A DNA stretch of 64,000 nucleotides from Apteryx mantelli (Eukaryota; Chordata; Aves; Apterygiformes; Apterygidae): NCBI RefSeq assembly GCF_036417845.1, contig NC_089981.1, positions 65,375,268-65,439,267 of the forward strand, read 5' to 3'. The position numbers and the translations under genes were made by a program. The notes below the pieces were generated by a model. That model saw only the letters and a list, made by a program, of their open reading frames with translations. It was not told the DNA's origin and did no database searches. Position 1 is the stretch's first letter. Every line of letters starts with the position of its first letter. Shown here piece by piece: positions 1-13,400 of the stretch.

Positions 1-1640
1 GTCCTCCAGTCACCTTCCCATACTAGAGACCTGCAGAGGGGACCATGGATTTTCAGCCCACAAGTGACACTGATGAGGGAAGAATTCCTGCATCCACATT
101 AGCTGGGAACGCCCCAGAGCCAAAAAAGATCCCACCCACAAAACAGGTGAAAGGAAGTTGAAAACATCATAAGAGACTATAGAAAATAACATACATCTGT
201 GTGCATAAATATAATCACATGAAACAGGACCATCTCTGATTCTCTTTCACTCCACTACCTATGATTTGTGAGAGAAAAGCTGGTCTGGAGAGGTCTTCCA
301 TACTATAAAAGGGAAAGGAAAAAAATGTTCTGTATTCTCTCCTATCCAACTAAAGGTCACACTACACAGTTAAGTAAAGTTTTCTTATTCTAAACAAATT
401 CTTCCATAGGATCCTTGATAGTTTTAATGTAAACAATGCATCTGTAGCATTTGGGTATGTCCCAGAGTCCTGCTGCACTTACCCTCCACACAATCCCATA
501 GGCTGTCTCTGGTCTCTGTATAAAGCCCAGAAGGCAAAGGAAAAGAAGGAGGTCAGAAAGCAGGTTTCTCAGGTCCACCTCTTCCAAGACCAGCTCTGCT
601 TACAAAAATCATTTCATCTTCCACAAAAGTGGATGTTTTACACTGGCGATTGCTAGGCTCCACCTGTTTTCACCTTTGCTGTAAGAGCATTAGCAATCTC
701 TGAGGACAAGGGGATCACTGGAGCATAACATGGCACCTCATCTCCTATGCCTGTCATTTTATCCATCCCTAGACCCCAGATTAACTAGTTCGTCCTGAGA
801 TGAAGCCTGCAGGCCCATTTCTGCTGCCCCTTATAGCACTCAGGGACACCCATCACACCTTCTATTCCACTGCTAAACAGGGACAAACTTCTGTCCCCAT
901 CCACATCTAGCGACAGTGTCTGATAGCACTCAAGTCAAGAGCACATTGTCTCTCATGAAACAGGGCACCTGTTTCCTAACCAGCCACGGCACATGCTAGA
1001 GAAAAATTGCCAATAAAGCACCCATCACTCGGATCTCACCAAAGTCCTATTGGCCATTTTTCCTTTTGAGCTGCAAGGAGAAAAACTAAGGCAGACCCAC
1101 CGTGTTAGGGGCAGAAGAACTAACGGATTTGAGTGGCTTTAGGAAGACAGCACCAAAACCAAGGAATATCACAGAGCACAACATTTTCCAAGAATCCCCT
1201 GCTGAAATGCCAACAACACAACAGCATCAAATTCCAGCAACTACCTTCGGGCAGGCTCCAGCCAGCCAATCCTTTGTGGTTTTATGTCTGGTGCCACCAG
1301 TACATCCACAGCAATGCTCGTGTCCTGGGAATAACAGCTCCAGTCTCCTACTCCAAAAACCACCAGCTGTTTTGGCAATGGTAGAAGCAACCAAGTCTGG
1401 TAATCCATCTTGCTGGAGTGGCTGGGAGAGGGCAAAAAAACCTCACAGAAAATAGTAAAGAAGTGATATAGAAGGCAAAAATATATATATGTGAAAAAGC
1501 CTGGAAAGGTTTTTTTTTATCAGGCAGGCATGAAAAGACTGTGTCGCATTTAAGGAGCGGACTAAATGGGGATATGATGAAGAAGATAGCTGGTAGGCTA
1601 GGAAGGGGGTATCCGCATGAGTCTGCGGGCACGGCATGTG
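1..1640. other. No recognised gene; weak hints of a minus-strand transcript
   Basis: I recognise no protein here. On the minus strand there is a good polypyrimidine acceptor near 1420, followed by an open stretch of about 55 codons ending at a plausible donor near 1244. A second small acceptor/donor pair lies at about 520-485. Both would suit a transcript leaving the CpG island to the right and running left. I could not match the translations to a family, so this is an open question and not an annotation. The plus-strand open frame at 1102-1455 shows no recognisable domain. Confidence 0.3.
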
Positions 1641-2760
1641 CCAGGCTGCGAAGACAAGGACAGCACCACGGGGGACGGACGTGCCGGCCCTTCTTGACCA
1701 GACAGAGAGCAGTGCTGGTGACAGGGCCCCAGGCAGCTGCCCCTCGCCGGGCAGCCCTCTGCCCTCAGCACCGGCCCCAAGGCGGGGCTGCGCCGGGAAA
1801 GGGGCTGCCCCGGGGCGGGGAGGGCGGGGGCCCCGCGCACCGCGCACGCCCCGCACCTGCCGAGCTGCCGCGGCGGCTCCCGCAGCGCCCACAGCACGTA
1901 GAAGGCGAGGCCGCCGCCCCGGGCGGCGCTGCCCCGCACCGGCGGCCCCGGCGGCGGGCGGCGGCGCGGCGAGCGGGCACCATGGCAGGCGGCGGCGCTG
2001 GCGGGCAGCGTGGCAGGCGGGCGGCGGGCGGGCAGCATGGCCCGCGGCGGGCGGGCGGGCGGCGGCGCTGGCGGGCAGCGTGGCAGGCGGCAGGCAGCGG
2101 CGGCGGCAGGCAGCGGCGGGCAGCATGGCCCGCGGCCGGCGGCGGCGCTGGCGGGCAGCGTGGCAGGCGGCAGGCAGGGGCGGCGGGCAGCATGGCCCGC
2201 GGCCGGCGGGCGGGCGGCGGCGCTGGCGGGCAGCGTGGCGGGCGGCAGGCAGCGGCGGGCAGCATGGCCCGCGGCCGGCGGGCGGGCGGCGGCGCTGGCG
2301 GGCAGCGTGGCAGGCGGCAGGCAGCGGCGGCGGCAGGCAGCGGCGGGCAGCATGGCCCGCGGCCGGCGGCGGCGCTGGCGGGCAGCGTGGCAGGCGGCAG
2401 GCAGGGGCGGCGGGCAGCATGGCCCGCGGCCGGCGGGCGGGCGGCGGCGCTGGCGGGCAGCGTGGCAGGCGGCGGGCAGCGGCAGCGGCGCTATTAAGGC
2501 CGCCGGCCCCGAACCGCCCCCGCGGCCCCCGCCCCGGCGGCAGCTGCTGCCGGGCTGCAGCCCCCCCGAGAAGGGCGCTTCTGAATTCCCGCTGTCCCCT
2601 CTCCCGCACAGCATTTCTTCCTCCACGTGTCGCCTGGCAGCAGCGCGGGACCGGCTCTGCGCCGCGTCGCTCCCCTGCGGCCCGGGGCCGCTTCCGTGCC
2701 GCGGGCACGAGCACGTGAAGCAGTGCTTTTCCTGTGCTGCTTTTCTTGCGCTTCTTTAGA
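1640..2760. promoter_or_regulatory. CpG island, probable promoter of an unidentified gene
   Basis: The block is extremely GC-rich with dense CpG and stands out sharply from AT-richer flanks. It contains a tandem array (1975-2490) and many GC boxes. Long open frames cross it on both strands only because GC-rich repeats lack stop codons. A CpG island of this size usually marks a housekeeping-type promoter, but I cannot say which gene it serves or in which direction. TMED8 has its own island near 17.6 kb, so this one belongs to something else, or is mainly a repeat. Confidence 0.7.
1975..2490. repeat. GC-rich minisatellite with 227-bp higher-order period
   Basis: The landmark CATGGCCCGCGG recurs at about 2036, 2124, 2191, 2263, 2351 and 2418. 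The spacings run 88, 67, 72, 88, 67 bp, so every landmark reappears exactly 227 bp later. The array is therefore a little over two copies of a three-subunit higher-order unit, built from GGCGGGCAGC-like blocks. It sits in the middle of the CpG island. Translations over it are low-complexity Ala/Arg/Pro/Gly and are not genes. Confidence 0.85.
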
Positions 2761-5700
2761 TGCGCAGTCAAGGGAGCGGGCTGCAACTGTGGAGATGCTA
2801 CTCCTGCCGGCAAGGGGAAGATCAGGAGAGTGGCGCGACCTGTGCTCTGGCCATCCTCAGCCAGGCCACATCCCCATCTCAGGTACCAACTTGTTTTCAC
2901 TTTTAGAGCCCAAGCCACACATCCCTTTTTGGGCAGGGGTAATTTGTTTTCTGATTCCTAAATAATGTTATTTATGCACATTTCTGGCTCACATAAAAAG
3001 GAGCAGGTATGAAGCTTCCTGACTTATTCAGCAATCAGGACTCCCACCAAGAGAAGGCATGCGGATGGTAGAGTACCATTTACAAAAATCGGCTTATGCT
3101 TTGCTACACTGTGTAGCCATCTGCGTAGCAATGGATAGGCTAACTTTAAAACTGTGCTGTTGCTAACCAGACAACATTGAAGACAAAGACAGGATTTCAG
3201 CAGCCCAAGGAATGATATTCTCTCATTTCCCTAACTGAAATGGGAAAGAGTCACTTCTAGAGCAGGACCAAAGCAGCCTGCTGCAAGGGGGTTGCTAAAC
3301 AGCACGTGATCAGAGCAAACATCAGGAAGGTGTTTCTGCTGCAGTCTCAGTGGAAAAACAGGGGGAAATAAATTAACCTGATAAAATTTCATATCACTGC
3401 CCTACATTCCCTTAAAGTCTTTTAATTTTCCTCTTGGGCATAAGTCTGAGCCAAGACAGTGTACAGGGATTCATAGCAAGTTCATGGTAATGAAATAGTT
3501 GTAGTGCTAGTTTGTGTCCATTATCTTAAGAGAGACTGAATACCTTTAACATGGCAGGGCTATCTATCCCTTTGATTCACCTTCTGTATGAATGCTGCTG
3601 TTATTTTGTAGAAATGCTCCAAGCAAACAGAGCACAAGAACAGAGCCAGGTGAATATTTTCAGTACTTGAACTACCGAGTTCCAAACAGGACAAACAAGA
3701 ATGGATGGTTAAAGCTGCAGGTATTAATTCTCATTTTGCCCAGCAGGTGATCCCTGAACACTCTTCCTTCAAGCTATTTAAATAGTCTTATTCATAGTAA
3801 GATAATGCTCATGGGCAAGCAGCTATAAGGAAATTATGAAGGGCAAACACTTTCCCTAGATAATTGAAGAGATGTTTTTAATCCTTTAAATCCAAAGCTG
3901 AAGTAACAAAATAATTAGCTGCAGAGGAATCTCTCCAAGTGGAGGTGAAAAGTGCCAATATTAAGCATCAGAGGGAAGGCAATACAACTCCACCTGTGTC
4001 ACTTACAAGGAAGAGCTTGGGAACTTGCTCATTCCTCTCCAGTTCTTCAAACATTCCTAACCCTTGTAGAGAATGCAAAGAATAAAAATAAGAAAAAAAA
4101 AAACATCCCAGCAAGTCATTTTAGCAGACAAAAAATTGCTTGGCTGAAACCAGAACCACTAGCTGACTAAGCTTCCAGGAGCTATGCTCTGCTTCTGTAC
4201 TCTAAGCCAGTAAAAGCATTTTCCCATCCATTAGCAATTAGAATGTTGAGAACTCTGCAAGGTGCATTTTAAATATTTGCCTCCTTTTTGCTCATAAAAA
4301 TAAGCTTAATTAGGTTCTTGTTTTGTTAGGAAGTCTGTAGTTCAGTTTTTCATATGAAAACACTCACCTGCTGTAACAGAAGATAAAGATCTTGTTTGCA
4401 TAGTGAAAAGTTTATTTAAAGAGAATAGGTTCCAATACACTATTACAAATCAGTCACAACATATCAAACAAACAATACAAACCAAGCCTAGAAGGAATGC
4501 AAGCACACTATAAATATAGTCTTCATATGTGCCATTCAGCAAGACATTCCATGCTACATTTTGTTAAAATATCCTTTTCTCCGTTTAAAACTCATGTCTT
4601 GGGAGGATATGAAAAGCAGCAGGATGACACAGAGAACTCAAATTTGAAATTACAGGACATCAAAAAATATTCACTTCACATAGATTAGGACTGACAACCA
4701 TCACAGTTCACAAGAACATAGGTCTCAAAGATATGACCAGCTACAAGACACTCACCACAGAAAGACTACACTAGCAGTTTGTAGCAGTGAGTTGAGGGCA
4801 GATTGCTTCATTCTGAAAAGAGCAGGCAGTCACAAGGGCATCCTGGAGATTGCTGGGAGACCATCTCCAGCCATTTAAAGTTTTCGAAAATAGCTACTAA
4901 ACTTTAAGGTCATTACTTGGCAAAGCCTTCTTAGCTCTAAGCTAAATGGCTGGCATCCAGCTTCTTGCCCAAGGGACTTGACTCATCAGTACAGATGGGC
5001 TCAAATTAGACAGCACTCATTCAAGAATCATAAAAGCCTTCCTCTCCCTGACTGATAAAGGGCATTTCTTGAGATGATGCATTTGAGAGAAATGTGTAAA
5101 ATTCAGAACAAAATGCAGAACTGCCAAGGGGAGTCAGATTCACCGTCCACCTAGTCTGATGTTCTGTCTTCAACTGCTGTCAGCTCCAGGTGTTTCAGAA
5201 TAAGGTGCCAGAGACTCTTTGGAGGCAAGTGTGGAATAATCCCACGGGAGGCTCTCCTCATAACAAGATGTGTTTGAACTCTGAAGTTTTATGTACCTTT
5301 TAAAGTTTTAGTATTTATTGCAAATCCACTTATCTAAATAAGTGACCTATCATTTTGGTTCCTGCTAAACTCCCAACTTCTTTCACAGACTAATTAGCCA
5401 ATGTTTTTAACAGGATCAGTTCTCAATTTTCCATTCTACCAATTCAGATGTTCCTCTAGATCTACATGACATTAATATATATAGAATAGTCTCCCAGATC
5501 TGGGAAAAGAGGAGAAATAGTCATTTTTCTCCCACATTTACATCAAAAATTCTTTGTTGCTTTGGTCTTTCATTCAGTCTCACAACACATAAGCACACAC
5601 TGCCCACAATGCTGAATTCAGACACTCCTCTTAGGGGAAATGATGAATGGCCACAAGGAATGCTATATATGTTTAGCTAGTGTTCCACTGGTCCTCAGGC

Positions 5701-8700
5701 TTGGCAACAGCATATCAAAAGCAGTAGTCCTCTGGTGTTCCCTAATACCTGACAGCAGCATATAATTTTCAAAGGCGAATATCCTATGGTACCAGCAGAC
5801 TCAAACACTCCATTTTACTACTCATCTTTCAGCAACAAGGCAGTCTATTGAACAGTTTTAAACTCCAGAAACAACCTATAGGGGCTCTCCTCACCTGACC
5901 TTAGGAAGTGCCTCCCCTCTACCCAAACCGGGCAGAGAAACAAGGAGAAAAAATAACTTGGATTAATGACATCTATGGCTCTTGTTTCGAACACGCTCCT
6001 TGTTCCTAAGGCACCTTGTGATAAATCCTCCATAGAGTGGCTTTAGTAAGGGTAGCGAGACAAGAAGGAAGAATATAAACAATGGGGATAAAAATGAACT
6101 CATTTAGGAATTCATTCTCTACCCCTATTCCCCACAAGGGTGGGCACTTCTTTCAGCAGCTAGCCATGTGACAAGGTTCCCCTCTATCTCTAACCCACCT
6201 CACCAGGTCCAGCACCACAATAACTGCTTTGTGCAGCTGACCCATTGCAGGCCATGAATGAAGGTTACATGCGCACACACACTTTCAAAGAGGTAAGTGC
6301 ACATAGCAAAAAAGAAAAGAGCGTGGTTATCTTTTAGACTAAGTTACATAGTAACTCGACTTTCTTCTTAGCACCTGAAGTCAGAAGACTAAGCTCTTTC
6401 TCTCCTTAGATCTAAACATGTATTTTCATCTTACCTGTACATTTAAATAGTTCTTCATTATTCGTAACAAGCCTTTAAATGGTCCCAAACATTAATTTCA
6501 AACTAGCCTAAATATGACACCAATAACCTTTCAAATGAGTCCATATTACAGGCCTCCAAAGAGTTTGAGAGTAAATTAAATCTGTACAAGTGGACTCTCA
6601 TTTAAGCAATTTTAGCTCTCAATCCTCAGTGAAACACATACAATTTAAACTTCTGCTGCTACACTATACCTATAGGGGGAAAAAAAAAGAGAAAACAATA
6701 GGTAGCTCATGACATTTTCAATATTAATGGAAACTTTATAACAATCTGGGCACTTTTTATTGTAAACAAACAATTATACAACCTGATTTTTAGGCAAGTC
6801 CTGCACTGTGGGATTGTCCTATGTCTCTGGTTGAATATGCAGATTTTACTCCTAGACTTAAGTCATGCTCAAAACAAAAATGGAAAAAAAATTTGTGCTT
6901 TCATGAAAGCAAACTCAAAAAACAAACAAAAAACACTTTGCAAAATGCAAAAGAAGCTTCTTCCCTGATTGAGCTTTTTGCATTTCCAGACACAATTTAC
7001 AGAGAGAAAAAGCACATTTTAAAAACCTATCTTCCCTCCACAGAAACAAATAGGGAATTTTCCTTTCTAGAGAATTGAGTTCCATCTCTGAAGTGCAACC
7101 GCCTTCTTAGCTCATTTGTCCACTTAAAGTCTATTTTTGTAGATCTCCAATTAAGAAAGGTTTCCAACACTGTTTCAGCCAAATAGCAGGATGAGATACA
7201 AGTCTAAGAGACAGAGAAGGCAGAAAAAAGGATACATGAAAAGCAGGCAGATTACTTCTTTGAACCAACTACGTCTTTGATTTTGAATGGGAATGGCTGC
7301 TGTTAATCACCAAAGCTGTAAAGCCAAGCTATTGGATTTATCAGAAAATGAATAAACACTATTTATCCTTCCAGAGAGAAGTTGTCACTTGGATAATGAG
7401 TGATATTTAAATAATAGCAAAACAGCATGTTCATGTAACATGGAAATTAAAAAGCAAACAAAACCAAGAATTATCCTGTACAAATGTGAAGCTTCTGTTT
7501 CCTGCAGATGAAATACTCTATGCCTAAAACTATTTTGTGTTTGTAAGAGATACCAGATACTTCTGGGAAGCATAAGCAGAGAAATAACACACTTCAAACC
7601 CTTTCTGTTCCACTGCAGCAGGCATATCTATGGGTACAGTGTGTTTTCAGGACAAGCATATATATCTGATTGGGATGACACACTATATTCAGTGCTGCTA
7701 TTTGGCTTTAGTCAAAAAGACTAAGAGATGGGGACGGATCTGAACAAATGACTTGAGCCTCATAAAAAGGTTGGTCCCCACTTCATAGAGCTAGAACTGA
7801 GCAGTAGGATCACAGTCTATAGAGCAACTTATCTTAGCTAAACCCACTATTGGCTTGATAACTGGTACATACTATTTGTTTCAATGAGTGACTAAAATTA
7901 ATTGTGAGGTGGGCTTCATCAGTTTGTTACTATGTGACAAAATGTATTTTCAACTTCGATATGAGCAAAAGACAGTTTATGATGCACGGCGGGGAGGGGG
8001 AAGGAGTTGCAAATTAGCAGTGGGGAGACTCAATACAACAGAAAGTTTTTACTGGCTATAATTCACTAGCCTGCAGTAAGCTGTGCAATTGAGGATCAGT
8101 AATTCTAGAATATCTGATGTATGCACAGGTCAAAATGCCCTTTGTCATAAATAAAACCTGAATTAGAAAGTGGACTGGGTGCCAGACAATGCATCATACA
8201 TTAACTAGCAAGCACATGCAGGGCCCTCCAGAGCATATAGCAGAGGACCAAAGGCAGTCAATGAGTGGGGAAGTTCTGACATTTCAGTCAGAAACAGACT
8301 GAAGGGTCTTTTTTGTCTAGTGCCCAGGAACCTGACAGCCAAAGGATGAGAAAAGGGGAGAGCCTTACCCAAGTTGCTCAGGTCTGATTCAAGGGCTGTA
8401 CAAAGACTACAGATTGGTCTTTCATCTCCCCCAAGAGGGGCTTAAGGGAACAAATATTCCTAACTTGGTTGCTAAATGAAAGAGCACCTTACTCTGACAG
8501 GCACCAAGCCCTACTGTTCTACCTCCCTGTGGGTTCTCTCACAGTTGCCCCTGCTTGAATAAGGCAGCTTTGCAGTTCATCCCAGCTGGGTTACTTCACT
8601 CTCTCTTTCCCTTGAGAAAGGAGGCTTTCTCCTCCATCTCAGGGTCCAGAGTAGCAACTACCCTGGTCCTTGTCCTGACCAACTCTGCTCCCTGCCTACT

Positions 8701-8790
8701 CACCCAGAAAGTCACTGTGCTCCAGCCAATGTCCTTTGCATTTCCACTCTTCCTGCTGAGGAAGACTAGTTTGGGCTGCTTTACTGTAGG
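2761..8790. other. Non-coding stretch, probably partly TMED8 3' UTR
   Basis: Neither strand has an open frame that I can tie to a protein family. The sequence is AT-rich and unique-looking. A minus-strand AATAAA at 4416-4411 could be a distal poly(A) signal for TMED8, whose stop codon is at 10446. That would give a 3' UTR of about 6 kb. Mammalian TMED8 transcripts also have long 3' UTRs as I recall, but nothing in the sequence proves it. Confidence 0.35.
4411..4416 (-). terminator. TMED8: Candidate distal poly(A) signal for TMED8
   Basis: A canonical AATAAA on the minus strand lies about 6 kb past the TMED8 stop codon with no other recognisable gene between. Closer minus-strand AATAAA hexamers exist near 9576, 9611 and 10156-10161, so alternative, shorter 3' ends are equally possible. 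The choice needs 3'-end reads. Confidence 0.3.
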
Positions 8791-8803
8791 TTTCTCTCTC
8801 TCT

Positions 8804-8841
<38 letters not shown>
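8791..8841 (+). repeat. (CT)n/poly(T) tract
   Basis: About seven CT repeats run straight into a pure T tract of more than 30 bases. On the minus strand it reads as poly(A) followed by GA repeats. It gives false Phe-rich or Lys-rich translations. It may be the tail of an old retroposed sequence, but no body is recognisable. Confidence 0.9.
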
Positions 8842-8845
<4 letters not shown>

Positions 8846-10155
8846 AAGTGCTTCAGGGCAGTGAATACATAAGCAGGGAAGGTTAGAAGAATCTTACTAC
8901 AGAGCAAATTGCAGAGCATTAAAATAGAGCCTTAATAGGAAATATGCAGCCCTCCTAGGAGATTGAAGTCTTTGGTTTTAACTACCCAAAAATCATTTTG
9001 TCCCTCATTCCCTCTCAAAAGAGGGAGTGGACCAAGTGGAGGTGCATTACCTGGAGGATTTAAAAATAGAACTTAGAACTCTACTAGAATCACCATGCAA
9101 AGAGCCATTTTGTATCTCTGCAAAGAGGTATCAAAATGTAAATACAACAGTATTCTTAAAAAAAGAGAATGATTAAGTATTAAAATAAAAAATGAACTAT
9201 AGTGAGTTACAGATAAATGTGACTTAAAATTCATCTCTGAAGGATTAAGTTAATCCTTGTTCAACTCTGCCAACACTTGAGCAGAAAGTGATCACTAATG
9301 CCATTGCTAGCCATCAAAACACGCCAAGGAACTCTGTCCTTTACCACATGGTCAGGATTAGCAATGGCCTTGCTGATTCTAGCTTATAGAAAAGATTGGT
9401 TAAATCCCACACCTTTTGAGCTTCTGAGCAGATGTTCTTTTGTAACGATACCTTGTAACAGCAATAGCAGCTGACAAGCTACACTTCCCACATTTTCCTT
9501 ACTATATACTATGTTATCCAGCTGGCAGCAATACCAGTGAACCAACATGCTGCTACTAAGAAGCATCTACTGTATATTTATTGGTTGTATCTCAATCTGC
9601 TTGCTGGTTTTGTATTTATTCAGCACTGCAGTAAGTCTTTTCTTCCACTTCACATCTGGATTACAAAGACCACTCTTGGTGGTCACTGGAGTTTTAATCA
9701 CCTACATATCCCTGTAATCAACAGATGTAATATCCAATTCCCAATCCATAGGAAAATCTTCCTATGGACCCCTAAGTATACCCCAGCACCACACACTTCG
9801 TACAAACACATAGTTACTGCACTGTTTGGGGCCTGGCTGTTGTAGCATGACCTGGCCACTGCAACAGAGGCTGTCACTGGCCACATTGCATCCCCACACA
9901 AGTAAGTGAAGGAAGGAAGAACTGGCTGGTGGTGACACGTAGTGGTGGTAAGTGATGAGATTATCAGTGGTTAGGTGACCAGCCAGTCATGCTTTGCCTC
10001 ATTTTGGCTGACAGCCGCCCTCTAGTGACACATATGCAGCAGAAGAGTCTGAAAAGTTATTTACAAAACAGTAACAAATCAAGGAGTATTTTGACTTCAT
10101 TTCCTACCAGTGCAACAGAAGGAAGCTACAACCACCTGAACCTGACCTCTGGACA

Positions 10156-10161
10156 TTTATT
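10156..10161 (-). terminator. TMED8: Candidate proximal poly(A) signal for TMED8
   Basis: A minus-strand AATAAA lies about 285 bases beyond the TMED8 stop codon and is the closest canonical hexamer. Use of this site would give a short 3' UTR. Confidence 0.4.
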
Positions 10162-10445
10162 GGCTGTGATAAAAAGTCCCAGCCTGATGCCCATACAGAC
10201 CAGGCCTCCTGAGGTTTTACCAAAAGGGCAGCTGCCTGCAGACAATCAGGTAGTCACAACTACCTTCTTCACTGGGTCAGCTGGGAAGGAGGGTGGGAGG
10301 AAAGCCAGTCTGTATCTGAAGAAGAGCTGGCAGAATCGTGCCTTGACTCTGTAACACAGCAGTGCCCATTAGGGAGTACCAGGGCTGGGTGGCAGCCTGC
10401 TACACTCACCATTACTTGCCTGCCGTCCCTGCCCCCTCCATTCCT

Positions 10446-13400
10446 TCAGCTGGTGTAATAGATGTGAAAGAACAGAGTCTTATTGCGGAGGAGAGAGTAG
10501 GAGTTATCGAATTTGAGGAGGTAGATGCCCTCGCCTGGGTAGTCATGGCTGCCTGCCTGCACCTCCCGATGGCTGTCTCTCCGATAGACAGGCATGATCT
10601 CCCCATAGCGGTTCCGCAGATAGCTTTTGGAGCCCCTTTCCACATCACCAACAGGGGCAAGTCCTGAATAGGAGAGAGGAGACAAATTAAATAGGCCAGA
10701 GCCAGTTAAGGCATCAGACAGTCTAGAAAATGATCAACAAGCCCAGAATATACCACAGGTACACAGATATAAGAAAAGCTGACTATGATAGCATTATATG
10801 TAATGTCTGCCCTGACCTCTGCTCACAGAGTCCAGCTTTCTTTACTGTGACAAAGAATACATTGAAAACCAGTTCTTTTGGGAATACCGATGGAACACCC
10901 GCCTGCCTGGCCTCCTCTCCCTGGTGATACCTTTTAGACACCTGACTACTTTTACACACACCACAAGAAGTTCTCACAGTCGTCCAGTGATACTGATTTG
11001 GGGCAAAAGAAAGCTGGGAAGGGTCTTAGCAATAACCTCACTGTTTCTGTATGTCATCAATTCACTTCTCCATAGGGATTCCCCAAAGAGGACAGGTCCC
11101 TGCAAGACTCATTTCAGATACTAGACCCCCCCATTTAAGAATGCTCTTGGAGAAGGACTTTGACATACACTGAAGCAGGAAATGCTAAATGCTTTCTCAT
11201 CACAGCGTAACCGAGAACCCAAAAGGCTGCAGAGATAACAAATGGGCTGAGTAAACAAAGTAGATGGAAATTACAGCATCTGACAGATGCTCTCAGTAGC
11301 AAGGCAACAAGCTCCACAAGTTAACCCTTACAAGCTCTGCACCAGTACCTTCAATTTCCTCCTCCTCCTCTTCATCCTCCTCATCACTGGATTCGCTGAC
11401 CTGCACAGTAATGGCAGTGCTCGTAACTGTAGTCCAGTCAAAATAGACTCCAAATCCAATGTCGTAGTCATCTGTAGCAAACTCCCAGCAGACACGTTTC
11501 CCATCAGGATGAGTTGGCACACGGACTGTCACCACCTCACCTCGCTTCACCACCATCCGGCCATTCTTCTCCTTTCCCATCTTGGCTTTGAATTCCTTCA
11601 TCTTCTCAGTAGTCCAAGTTGTGGGTGGAGCCAGAGGGGGAGGCTGAGCTGAGAGAAGGGACAAGACCATCAGCTTATCTTATTTTTCACTACTGGCAAA
11701 CTGTTATCTGAAAACAGTGAAGCTATTCCTGATAAGGCTCTTGCATTCTGGAGCCTGCTCTCAGAAACCTTAGATGTGCAGTTTTCCCACTTGCTAGCCA
11801 TAAGCCCACACTTCCAGCAGGAGTCAGTAGTGCCTGCAAGACAGCCTCTGCTCTTTTCTGGTTAGGGCAGGCACTGATGCTTCAAAAACCAGCCCCAGAG
11901 TCATCTAACAAGTTCTGCCCTTTCAGGCCTCACCTTTCCTCTGCTCCCCCAGGAGGTCTGCAGTCTCCAGCTCAGCTGAAAGGATATCCACAGCACCTGT
12001 GTGATCCGACTGAATCATGACTATATCCCCTGCTCCTTGAGGTACATGGTACTTGGTCATCCGAACAACAGCTTCCTGCACAAGGCACATAAGCAACTGT
12101 CACAAAAACTACAATAGTAAAATTCCTTAACTGGATTTAAAACAACTGGTTAGTAATCCAAGCATCTTTCTGAAGCCAAGTCAGCCCTGCAGAAGCTTCT
12201 GTTACAGTTACAAAAGAACTGGCTAGCTCTGACGCATGTCTCTGCATTATTTCCCCCACAACACCAAGGCTATGAATTCCAAAGTCAAATGCCACACTGA
12301 TGTCACATATTACACACACCTTGGCCTCCCCAGGAGGCAGTCTCTCTGGACAGGTACATCTGGGTATCTACCTCAAAGTTAACTTTGTTGCAGAGCAACA
12401 GCCTTCCAAATTTAGCTGACTACTCTCAGAAAGCATTCCCAAGACACTCTCTCTCCAGGGACAGCCCTTCAGCTCTGACTGCATCTGACTGCAGCCACAA
12501 TTGCACTGACATTTGCTGTGTCCTAGTTAAACGTTCATCTGGTTTAGCAGGGTCAACTCTCTCCTCATATATGCGAACACACAGCTCCTGAGCCAGGTGC
12601 GACTTGTGCAGATTTTCCTGACTCTATTTGTAATGCAAACAAATTGGCTGCTCACCAAACAAAAACAAAAAACCCACAAAAGATAGCAGAGTCCCTTCAG
12701 CTCTTTCTTCAATAAATCTACTAGAAGGGAATTCCCAGAAGTCCTGGACAAAAGGCAGAAGGTGAGAATAACCCTGAAGCCTTAGTGAGCCAAAAAACAG
12801 CAAGGGAGCAAAGACTAGCCCAAGATACAAGAGGGATTTTACAAGGCAGACTGGCAACGCTTTCTTCCTGCTAATGTATAGAAGAAATATAACTGAAACT
12901 ACATTGATATTACTTTTGTCTCAACACAGTCCTTGAAGCCTCAGTCCCACAGCCACAAGCACAGCAGTAGAACAGAAGAAATGTTGCTGTACCTCTTTCC
13001 TTGCTTTTTGACATAAGAAGACCCCACCTACCTCTTTGGGAGAATGGATTTGGTCAGACAGCTTGTCCTGTAATTCAGTTACTTCCTGGTCCTCCAACGT
13101 GCCATCTTCTTCCTTCAAATCCTGTGCAAGTGACCCAATCTGCGACCTCTCAGAGGAATAGAGCATTTCAATTCAGTACTTAAACTCAGGACACAAGCGG
13201 CAGACCACAGCCACAACAGAAACCACTCCACTTCAGGATTAAAATTCAAATAGACTGGGGAAAACAAGCTTCCTATAACATAACCAGTACCTGCCACCTG
13301 GAATGAAGGGTTCTTTTCACTCCAGTTCTGCCCTGATCTGCAGCTCTGTCTTCCTTCTATACTAGCCAGAGGGAGCAACTCCAGTGAGCTTGTTCCCTAT

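Noticed and set aside
1443-2918. Long open frames on both strands across the left CpG island (up to 491 codons)
   Set aside because: They are low-complexity Ala/Arg/Pro/Gly translations of a tandem repeat and change to different but equally open frames in all readings. GC-rich repeats lack stops.
8596-8919. Open frames with poly-Phe or poly-Lys
   Set aside because: They are produced by the CT/T tract and have no family resemblance on either side.
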